Assembly: GCA_947463755.1 (NCBI GenBank)
Contig: CANHUK010000089.1
Location: 1-6,570 of the forward strand
Origin: Chitinophagaceae bacterium
Lineage (GTDB): Bacteria > Bacteroidota > Bacteroidia > Chitinophagales > Chitinophagaceae
Length of the DNA: 6,570 nucleotides
Direction of reading: 5' to 3'
The position numbers and the translations under genes were made by a program. This document shows positions 1 to 5,377 of the stretch, in pieces. Position 1 is the stretch's first letter, and each line of letters opens with the position of its first letter. Below the pieces are notes generated by a model. It was not told the origin of the DNA, did no database searches, and saw nothing but the letters and a program-made list of their open reading frames with translations.

Positions 1-1107
1 ACCCTGTTCTTTCGCTTTTTCGATCGCAACCAGTGTGTCTGCTGTTTCACCGCTTTGGGAGATGGCAATGATCACATCCCCCGGACGGATCACGGGGTTC
101 CGGTAGCGAAACTCAGAAGCGTATTCCACCTCAACAGGGATGCGGCACAGTTCTTCAAATAAATATTCCGCCACGAGTCCGGCATGCCAGCTGGTCCCAC
201 AAGCCACCATGATGATGCGGTCGGCCTTCACCAGCTTCTCCATGTGTGCTTCAACGCCCTTCATGCGGATGCGTCCCTGCTCCAATTCCAGCCGCCCCCG
301 AAGGCAATCGAAGATCGTGTGGGGTTGCTCAAAGATCTCCTTGATCATAAAATGATCGAAACCGCCCTTTTCGATGGCCGCCAGCTCAAGGTCCAGCTTC
401 TGGATGTAGGGTGTGATCGTTTCATTGCCGAGGTTCTTCAGGATCAATTCATCCGGACGGATGATCGCCAGTTCATAGTCATTGATGTACACCACTTCCT
501 TGGTGTATTCGATGATGGGAGAAGCATCGGATGCCAGGAAATGTTCCCCCTTGCCAATGCCGATGACCAGGGGGCTGCCCTTACGTGCTGCGATCAGAGT
601 GTCGGGATGATCGCGGTCCAGGATGACGATCACATAGGCGCCGACGACCCTTTTCAGAGCGATGCGAACGGCTTCCTCGACTGAGCAGTTATTGTGCTCC
701 CGGATGTCATCAATGAAATTCAACAGCACTTCAGTATCGGTATCGCTGTGGAAGACGTATCCCTTGTTCAGCAGTTCCTGCTTGAGCAGGGCATAATTCT
801 CTATGATCCCGTTGTGGATCATAGCCAGCTTGCCAGAGGCGGAGAGGTGTGGGTGAGCATTCCGGTCGCTCGGCTCTCCGTGGGTCGCCCAGCGCGTATG
901 CCCGATGCCGATAGAGGCTGGCAGCGCCCGCCCCATGAGGCTTTCTTCCAGTGCCGCAACCTTTCCCTTCTTTTTATAAACGGATAGCTCCTCGTCCAGG
1001 AGCGCAACGCCGGAGCTGTCATAGCCACGGTATTCTAGTCTTTTCAATCCCTTCAGGATGACGGGCCAGGCCTGCCGGCCGCCCACATAAGCCACAATTC
1101 CACACAT
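1..1107 (-). CDS. glmS: Glutamine--fructose-6-phosphate aminotransferase (isomerizing), N-terminal 369 residues, cut by the window edge
   Basis: Cytoplasmic enzyme that uses glutamine amide nitrogen to turn fructose-6-phosphate into glucosamine-6-phosphate, the first committed step towards UDP-GlcNAc for peptidoglycan and lipopolysaccharide. The protein begins MCGIVAYVGG, so Cys2 becomes the N-terminal nucleophile once Met is removed, as in class II glutamine amidotransferases; this fixes the start. Other visible signatures are EYRGYDSSG (25-33), GHTRWATHG (69-77, substrate-binding Arg72), HNGIIENY (98-105, oxyanion-hole Asn99/Gly100) and SDTDTE (121-126). The glutaminase domain spans about 1-240. 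The sugar isomerase (SIS) domain starts near 285, with ACGTSWHAG (302-310), EYASEFRYR (328-336) and SQSGETADT (350-358). About 240 C-terminal residues, including the rest of SIS1 and all of SIS2, lie outside the window (family length about 600). The frame is open to the edge with no lesion. It lies downstream of mgtE on the same strand. Identification is very secure. Confidence 0.97.
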   Translation of the reverse strand, partial: MCGIVAYVGGRQAWPVILKGLKRLEYRGYDSSGVALLDEELSVYKKKGKVAALEESLMGRALPASIGIGHTRWATHGEPSDRNAHPHLSASGKLAMIHNGIIENYALLKQELLNKGYVFHSDTDTEVLLNFIDDIREHNNCSVEEAVRIALKRVVGAYVIVILDRDHPDTLIAARKGSPLVIGIGKGEHFLASDASPIIEYTKEVVYINDYELAIIRPDELILKNLGNETITPYIQKLDLELAAIEKGGFDHFMIKEIFEQPHTIFDCLRGRLELEQGRIRMKGVEAHMEKLVKADRIIMVACGTSWHAGLVAEYLFEELCRIPVEVEYASEFRYRNPVIRPGDVIIAISQSGETADTLVAIEKAKEQG

Positions 1108-1203
1108 GGTGACTGCAAGTTTTTAGTATGTTCCACAAGCCGGAAAGATGCGTTCCGGTCTAAATGGATAACGAAAATATGCAATATGAATTGTGCGGGC
1201 CCT
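1108..1203 (-). other. mgtE-glmS intergenic region with a leader hairpin and a weak -7-like element
   Basis: This 96-base gap is the 5' leader region of glmS. Bases 1140-1158 form a perfect inverted repeat: CCGGAA and TTCCGG arms around a 7-base loop. It ends 32 bases before the glmS start codon. No T-run follows it in the direction of transcription, so it is not a convincing intrinsic terminator for mgtE. On the minus strand, TATTTTCG (1172-1179) matches the Bacteroidota -7 consensus TAnnTTTG at 7 of 8 positions, but I see no -33 TTG at the right distance, so it is only a weak promoter candidate. If used, the hairpin would lie inside the glmS mRNA leader. The hairpin is visible in the sequence; a regulatory role is inference. 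Confidence 0.4.
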
Positions 1204-2595
1204 TCAGAGCATCAGTCCCTCAAGAAAAAGAAAGGCGAAGGAGAAATAAATGATCAGTCCCGTGACATCCACGATCGTGGCCACGAAGGGGGCGGAGGAC
1301 ACCGCCGGATCGGCGCCCATCCGCTTCAGGATGATGGGGAGCATGGATCCGGTGAGGGTGCCTTGCAAGACGACGCCAACAAGGGAGAAACCCACAGCAG
1401 CACCCACGAAAAGATAGTGCGGGCCGTAAGTGTCCGGAAAGAATTGCGACCAGATAACCACGCGCGCGAACCCGATGATGCCCAGCACGCTGCCCAGCAG
1501 CAGACCGGAGATGATCTCCCGGCGCATGACATTCCACCAGTCGCGCATCTTGATCTCTCCCACCGCCATCGCCTGGATGATCAGGGTGGAGGCCTGCGAT
1601 CCGCTGTTGCCGCCGCTGGAGATGATCAGCGGGATGAACAGGGTGAGGATCACGGCCCGCTGTATCTCCGCCTCATAATAGCCCAGGGCGGTTGCCGTTA
1701 GCATCTCGCCCAACAGGAGGACGATCAGCCATACGACCCGTTTCTTGAATAGTTTGAAGATGGGGATCTCCAGGTAGGGTTCGTCCAGGGCCTCTGTACC
1801 ACCCATCTTCTGCATGTCTTCGCTGAACTCTTCGTTGGCTACCCACAGTACGTCATCGATCGTCACGATGCCCAGCATGACCTTCCGGTCATCGATCACC
1901 GGGAGGGCAAGCCTGTTCTCTTTTTTGAAGATCTGGTTGGCAGATTCCTGGTCGTCATGCACATGGAGTGCCACATAGCGCCCGTCGACCATGTCCTGCA
2001 CCATCCGGTCCGGTGGTGATAGCAGGAATTCGCGGATCCTGAGGTCATCCAACAGCTGGCCCTGCCGGTTGACGATATAGATTACATCGAGGTTTTCGAT
2101 GTCCTTTCCATGATGACGGATATGATCGAGGACCTCCCTGACCGTCCAGTCGTCCTCCACGGCCAGGTAGTCGTTCGTCATCAGACGACCGACGCTCTCC
2201 TCCGGATAGCCGAGCTGTGCGAGTGTGATCTTCCGTTCCTCCGGATTGAGGAGTCGGATCAGCTCACGGACAACCTCGTTCGGGAGTTCCTCCAGGAAGG
2301 CGGTGCGGTCGTCGGAAGGGAGTTCGTTGAGTAGTTCCGCCGTCTTCTGGGGCGGCAGTTCCTGGATGATGTGTTTTTGGGTGGAAAGCTCGAGGATCTT
2401 GAAAGTGCCCGCCGCCCGCTGGATCTCGAGGGCGCAGATAACGGGTACGGCATGGTCTTCGTCTTCTTCGATCAATTCAGCGACATCGCTGATGTTCTGG
2501 TCGTTCAGAAAATCCACCAGCCTGGACTTGTCGCTTTCGCGTACAAGCTCCGAGAACTGCTCCCGCAGATCAGGCTGACGGATTTCATTGCTCAT
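1204..2595 (-). CDS. mgtE: Magnesium transporter/channel MgtE
   Basis: Inner-membrane Mg2+-selective channel of the MgtE/SLC41 family, working as a homodimer gated by cytosolic Mg2+. The 463-residue product has the full family architecture (usual length about 450). An acidic helical MgtE N domain (about 1-130) contains LPPQKTAELLNELP and LEELPNEVVRELIRLL. A CBS pair follows (about 135-255) with GRLMTNDYLAV and PVIDDRKVMLGIVTIDDVL. The plug/connecting helix is at about 255-283. Five membrane helices lie near 285-307, 312-340, 360-382, 392-420 and 432-458. Pore signatures are PLIISSGGNSGSQ (322-334) and GADPAVSSAPFVATIVDVTGL (positions 427-447); Asp443 matches the pore aspartate of the Thermus protein (Asp432 there) and Asp429 its Asp418. 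The ATG at 2595 gives a complete N domain and there is no Shine-Dalgarno sequence. In this family Mg2+ binding between the N and CBS domains closes the pore, so control is probably largely at the protein level. No lesions are seen. Confidence 0.95.
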   Translation of the reverse strand: MSNEIRQPDLREQFSELVRESDKSRLVDFLNDQNISDVAELIEEDEDHAVPVICALEIQRAAGTFKILELSTQKHIIQELPPQKTAELLNELPSDDRTAFLEELPNEVVRELIRLLNPEERKITLAQLGYPEESVGRLMTNDYLAVEDDWTVREVLDHIRHHGKDIENLDVIYIVNRQGQLLDDLRIREFLLSPPDRMVQDMVDGRYVALHVHDDQESANQIFKKENRLALPVIDDRKVMLGIVTIDDVLWVANEEFSEDMQKMGGTEALDEPYLEIPIFKLFKKRVVWLIVLLLGEMLTATALGYYEAEIQRAVILTLFIPLIISSGGNSGSQASTLIIQAMAVGEIKMRDWWNVMRREIISGLLLGSVLGIIGFARVVIWSQFFPDTYGPHYLFVGAAVGFSLVGVVLQGTLTGSMLPIILKRMGADPAVSSAPFVATIVDVTGLIIYFSFAFLFLEGLML

Positions 2596-2610
2596 GAACC
2601 GTAATTTGCG

Positions 2611-2641
2611 CTAAATTATGACCCATTATCGGTTTCGTAAA
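2611..2641 (-). promoter_or_regulatory. Candidate mgtE promoter in the divergent mgtE/SET-gene region
   Basis: On the minus strand, TAATTTAG (2611-2618) matches the Bacteroidota -7 element TAnnTTTG at 7 of 8 positions. A TTTAC sequence (2637-2641) lies 18 bases upstream of it, roughly where a -33 element is expected. The -7 box is 15 bases from the mgtE start codon, implying a very short leader, which is common in this phylum. The whole divergent region is only 56 bases (2596-2651), so signals for the rightward SET gene must overlap it or lie within mgtE. The nearest rightward match is TAATTTG (2602-2608), one base short of the consensus. Confidence 0.35.
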
Positions 2642-2651
2642 GCCACCCCGC

Positions 2652-3053
2652 ATGATTCTTCCCTTTCTGACGATCGCACCCACCCCAAACATGGGACGCG
2701 GCGTGTTTACCAGTGAACCCATCGCCCGTGGAACCATCGTGGAACTGTCTCCGGTCATCGTCATGGGGCCGGAAGACCGGCAGTTGCTGGACCGGACACC
2801 TTTGCACGACTATATCTTCGAATGGGGAGATGACAAGACCCGCTGTTGTATGGCCATGGGTTATGTGCCGGTGTATAACCATGCGTCACCCTCCAACTGC
2901 GAGTATGAGATGGATTACGACGAGGATATGATCACCGTGACCGCGGTACGTGATATTGAGGCGGGAGAGGAACTGTTCATCAACTATAACGGCGACTGGG
3001 ACAATGCCGGGCCGGTTTGGTTCGAGGATCTGTCGGGCAGAGCCTCGGACTGA
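2652..3053 (+). CDS. Stand-alone SET-domain protein, putative protein-lysine methyltransferase
   Basis: The 133-residue protein is little more than a SET domain, the fold that transfers a methyl group from S-adenosylmethionine to lysine side chains. Visible motifs in order are MGRGVFTSEPIARGTIVE (14-31, the N-terminal SET strand with the GxG SAM-contacting turn), YNHASPSNC (75-83, the NHxxxPNC SAM-binding motif; the usual Ser of NHS is Ala here) and IEAGEELFINYN (102-113), where Tyr112 aligns with the catalytic tyrosine. There is no cysteine-rich pre-SET or post-SET region, no signal peptide and no membrane segment, so it should be cytoplasmic. The substrate cannot be read from sequence. The ATG at 2652 starts just before the first SET strand. 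It is divergent from mgtE and 68 bases before gcdH, which has its own promoter, so the neighbours give little hint of function. The family call is firm; methyltransferase activity is inferred. Confidence 0.88.
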   Translation: MILPFLTIAPTPNMGRGVFTSEPIARGTIVELSPVIVMGPEDRQLLDRTPLHDYIFEWGDDKTRCCMAMGYVPVYNHASPSNCEYEMDYDEDMITVTAVRDIEAGEELFINYNGDWDNAGPVWFEDLSGRASD

Positions 3054-3071
3054 TGCAAATCATGGCTGAGT

Positions 3072-3103
3072 CTTTCAATTCGCAGACATCTCCGCTATCT
3101 TTG
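3072..3103 (+). promoter_or_regulatory. Bacteroidota-type promoter for gcdH (and probably aroK and the DUF423 gene)
   Basis: TATCTTTG (3096-3103) is a perfect match to the Bacteroidota -7 consensus TAnnTTTG. It lies 18 bases before the gcdH start codon, implying a leader of roughly 10 bases. The -33 element is poor: the best T-rich candidate is CTTTC at 3072-3076, about 20 bases upstream. The box sits inside the 13-base sequence CCGCTATCTTTGC (3092-3104), which is repeated exactly before ftsK. Confidence 0.7.
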
Positions 3104-3121
3104 CATTTATAATCTAAAGCC

Positions 3122-4303
3122 ATGGCTTCCTCCGACCTCTTCCAAAGCCCGGACTATTTCCAACTCGACGAACTGCTGAACGAAGAGCATCTGCTCATCC
3201 GGGATACCGTCAGGACCTATGTGAAAAGGGAGATCTCGCCGATCATTGAGGAATATGCTCAGCGGGCGGAGTTTCCGGTCCAGATCGTCCGTCAGCTCGG
3301 AGAGCTGGGTTGTTTCGGACCCACCATCCCGACAGAATATGGCGGCGGAGGCATGGATTACCTCAGCTATGGGTTGATGATGCAGGAATTGGAGCGGGGC
3401 GACAGCGGTGTCCGGTCTACGGCCTCCGTGCAGGGATCGCTCGTCATGTTTCCGATCCATGCCTACGGCAGTGAGGAGCAACGCCGGAAATATCTGCCGA
3501 AACTGGCAAGCGGAGAATGGCTGGGCTGCTTTGGCCTCACGGAACCTGACCACGGGAGTAATCCTTCGGGCATGGTCACCAATATCCGCGACATGGGCGA
3601 TCATGTGTTGCTCAACGGAGCGAAGATGTGGATCAGCAATGCCCCGTTTGCACAAGTGGCTGTCGTTTGGGCACGTGACGAACAGGGCATTGTCCGCGGG
3701 TTGATCGTCGAACGCGGCATGGAAGGTTTTACAACTCCCACAACCCATGGTAAATGGAGTCTTCGGGCTTCGGCCACCGGAGAACTCGTCTTTGATAATG
3801 TGAAGGTTCCGAAAGAGAATATACTGCCGAATGTACAGGGCATGAAGGGGCCGCTGAGTTGCCTCAACAAGGCACGCTTCGGCATCGCATGGGGCACCAT
3901 CGGCGCCGCAATGGATTGCTACGATACGGCACTCCGCTATTCCTTACAGCGCGAACAGTTCGATCGACCCATCGGTGGATTCCAGCTTCAGCAGAAGAAA
4001 CTGGCGGAAATGCTGACCGAGATCACCAAAGCCCAGCTGCTGAACTGGCGGCTCGCGGTGTTGATGGATCAGCATAAGGTCACCGCCGCCCAGATCAGCA
4101 TGGCCAAACGTAACGGATGTCAGGTGGCCACACAGGTCGCCCGCGATGCGCGCCAGATGCTGGGCGGTATGGGCATCACCGGAGAGTACTCCGTCATGCG
4201 GCACATGATGAATCTCGAAAGCGTGATCACCTACGAGGGCACGCACGATATCCACCTCCTCATCACCGGCATGGATATCACCGGTCTTAACGCCTTCAAA
4301 TGA
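3122..4303 (+). CDS. gcdH: Glutaryl-CoA dehydrogenase (decarboxylating type, acyl-CoA dehydrogenase family)
   Basis: FAD-dependent cytoplasmic enzyme that oxidises glutaryl-CoA and decarboxylates it to crotonyl-CoA, passing electrons to electron-transfer flavoprotein, in lysine and tryptophan breakdown. The 393 residues match the family's normal mature length and three-domain layout: helical domain about 20-135, beta domain about 136-230, C-terminal helical domain about 240-390. CFGLTEPDHGSNPSG (136-150) and MWISN (169-173) form the flavin/substrate region, and KWSLRASATGELVFDNVKVP (211-230) is typical of GCDH. TYEGTHDIH (370-378) contains the catalytic base Glu372 (human Glu370). Arg98 in DSGVRS aligns with human Arg94, which binds the glutaryl carboxylate. 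Glu91 and Tyr371 align with human Glu87 and Tyr369, residues linked to the decarboxylating form. The ATG at 3122 follows a clear promoter with no Shine-Dalgarno sequence. No other lysine-degradation gene is in the window. A different acyl-CoA dehydrogenase specificity is possible but unlikely. Confidence 0.93.
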   Translation: MASSDLFQSPDYFQLDELLNEEHLLIRDTVRTYVKREISPIIEEYAQRAEFPVQIVRQLGELGCFGPTIPTEYGGGGMDYLSYGLMMQELERGDSGVRSTASVQGSLVMFPIHAYGSEEQRRKYLPKLASGEWLGCFGLTEPDHGSNPSGMVTNIRDMGDHVLLNGAKMWISNAPFAQVAVVWARDEQGIVRGLIVERGMEGFTTPTTHGKWSLRASATGELVFDNVKVPKENILPNVQGMKGPLSCLNKARFGIAWGTIGAAMDCYDTALRYSLQREQFDRPIGGFQLQQKKLAEMLTEITKAQLLNWRLAVLMDQHKVTAAQISMAKRNGCQVATQVARDARQMLGGMGITGEYSVMRHMMNLESVITYEGTHDIHLLITGMDITGLNAFK

Positions 4304-4340
4304 GACCTGGCTGCCTTCACCCCAACCATATTTCGAAGCC

Positions 4341-4886
4341 ATGATCCTCTATCTGATCGGATTCATGGGGTCGGGCAAGAGTCATCTCGGACGTCGCCTG
4401 GCGGCCCGAACGGGCTTGCCGTGGTGCGACCTGGACCAGGTCATCGAATCCAATGAAGGCCGAACCATTGCCGAGATCTTTAAAACGGATGGAGAAGCTT
4501 ATTTTCGCGCCCGGGAACGATTCTGGCTCGAACAGATCACGGAGATGTTTTCGGCGGAAGGAAACACAGAAGCAGGGATGCCCGGCCGACTTGGGGCCAT
4601 CATCTCCACAGGTGGAGGAGCCCCTTGTTTTGGTGACAATATGGATTGGATGAATCGAAATGGCATCACCCTGTGGCTGGATCCGCCAACCGACGTGTTG
4701 TTGCAACGACTCGAAAAAGAAAACATGCACCGGCCCGTACTCGAAGGCAGAAGGGGAGAGGCGCTCAGAGAACTGGTGATGGAAAGGCTGGGGCAGCGGA
4801 GAGCATTTTACGAACGTGCGCGGTTGGTGATCTCAGATCCGGCTCCCGATGCGCAGGATATCCTTGAAATGATTGAACATGCATAA
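4341..4886 (+). CDS. aroK: Shikimate kinase
   Basis: Cytoplasmic enzyme that phosphorylates shikimate at the 3-hydroxyl using ATP, the fifth step of the chorismate pathway to aromatic amino acids. The 181-residue protein is a P-loop NMP-kinase-like fold of the usual size. Walker A is GFMGSGKS (7-14). DLDQVIE (30-36) contains the shikimate- and Mg-binding aspartates, with Asp32 matching the E. coli Asp34 position. FRARE (55-59) carries a shikimate-binding Arg, STGGGAP (89-95) is the Walker B-like glycine motif, HRPVL (130-134) is the lid arginine region, and RRAFYERA (153-160) is the C-terminal signature. Residues about 70-85 form a somewhat long Gly-rich loop before the beta strand leading to GGG. 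It starts 37 bases after gcdH with no promoter match between them and overlaps the next gene by 8 bases, so it is probably co-transcribed. aroK and aroL cannot be told apart by sequence here. Confidence 0.94.
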   Translation: MILYLIGFMGSGKSHLGRRLAARTGLPWCDLDQVIESNEGRTIAEIFKTDGEAYFRARERFWLEQITEMFSAEGNTEAGMPGRLGAIISTGGGAPCFGDNMDWMNRNGITLWLDPPTDVLLQRLEKENMHRPVLEGRRGEALRELVMERLGQRRAFYERARLVISDPAPDAQDILEMIEHA

Positions 4887-5295
4887 GAACAGGATTTTTG
4901 TGAAGCTCGCCGGTTTTCTGGGGGCCCTGACCGTCATGATCGGTGCCTTTGGAGCCCACTACCTCAAACAATACCTGACGCCTGATCAGATGTTGACCTA
5001 TCAGACGGCCGTCTCCTACCAATTCTATCACATTCTTGCCCTTCTGGCCACGGGCATCCTCTACAAGCGCTATCGCACTCAGTCGATGAATCGTTCCGGG
5101 CAGTTCTTCATCTGGGGTATTGTCCTGTTCAGTGGTTCACTGTACGTGTCCATCTTTCTGACGGTGATCGGAAAAGGTGGCCTGGGTATGTTTGCCTTTG
5201 TGACGCCGCTCGGCGGCTTGCTCCTCATCATCGGCTGGTTGCTGCTGGTGGCCGGGGTGCCGGGTTCGCTGCTGGCACCGGATGAGGAGGAATAA
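4879..5295 (+). CDS. DUF423 family small integral membrane protein
   Basis: A 138-residue, four-helix inner-membrane protein of the DUF423 (YgdD/YwdK-like) family, whose biochemical role is not established. Hydrophobic segments lie near residues 6-28, 47-63, 74-97 and 103-126. Family motifs are GAFGAH at the end of helix 1 (22-27), TAVSYQFYHILAL around the start of helix 2 (43-55), LFSGSLYVS (83-91) and TPLGGLLLIIGW (109-120). A short acidic tail (DEEE) follows. The start is debatable: the ATG at 4879 overlaps the aroK stop by 8 bases, while an in-frame TTG at 4873 would add two residues (MN). I chose the ATG because it is the stronger start codon and the overlap suggests translational coupling to aroK. 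No Shine-Dalgarno sequence is visible. Linkage to aroK gives no clear functional clue. Confidence 0.9.
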   Translation: MHKNRIFVKLAGFLGALTVMIGAFGAHYLKQYLTPDQMLTYQTAVSYQFYHILALLATGILYKRYRTQSMNRSGQFFIWGIVLFSGSLYVSIFLTVIGKGGLGMFAFVTPLGGLLLIIGWLLLVAGVPGSLLAPDEEE

Positions 5296-5320
5296 GCCCA
5301 TCTTCCAGCGCCTTTCCTCC
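5286..5320 (+). other. Imperfect terminator-like inverted repeat at the end of the DUF423 gene
   Basis: GGAGGAA (5286-5292) and TTCCTCC (5314-5320) are exact 7-base complements separated by 21 bases that include the DUF423 stop codon. In RNA this could form a modest hairpin ending the gcdH-aroK-DUF423 unit. The loop is long and no T-run follows, so it does not meet the usual criteria for an intrinsic terminator and may be chance. Confidence 0.2.
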
Positions 5321-5349
5321 CTGAGATAATACATTCACCGCTATCTTTG
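5321..5349 (+). promoter_or_regulatory. Bacteroidota-type promoter for ftsK
   Basis: TATCTTTG (5342-5349) is a perfect TAnnTTTG -7 element. CTG at 5321-5323, 18 bases upstream, is a one-mismatch candidate for the -33 TTG. The -7 box is 28 bases before the ftsK ATG, implying a leader of about 20 bases. The intergenic region (5296-5377) is 82 bases and holds nothing else convincing. The surrounding CCGCTATCTTTGC (5338-5350) is identical to the core before gcdH. Confidence 0.7.
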
Positions 5350-5377
5350 CCGCTCACGCCAATCCGGTACAGTAAGT

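Noticed and set aside
184..684. A 166-codon rightward open frame
   Set aside because: It lies entirely antisense to glmS, whose minus-strand protein shows continuous family motifs. The product resembles no family and has no promoter or ribosome binding site.
1108..1203. glmS ribozyme or riboswitch in the glmS leader
   Set aside because: The gap is only 96 bases with a single 6-bp hairpin. The glmS ribozyme needs a larger multi-stem pseudoknotted core, which is absent, and it is typical of Bacillota.
1186..1701. A 171-codon rightward open frame rich in His, Asp and Gly
   Set aside because: It is antisense to the membrane domain of mgtE. Its odd composition is the reverse complement of hydrophobic codons, and no domain is recognisable.
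3053..3106. 7-base inverted repeat ATGCAAA (3053-3059) / TTTGCAT (3100-3106) around the gcdH promoter
   Set aside because: The arms are 40 bases apart, one arm is mostly the -7 box and the other overlaps the SET stop codon. It is plausibly chance, with no other operator-like symmetry.
3107..3748. A 213-codon leftward open frame
   Set aside because: It is antisense to gcdH, whose catalytic motifs are intact. Long antisense frames are expected in GC-rich coding sequence.
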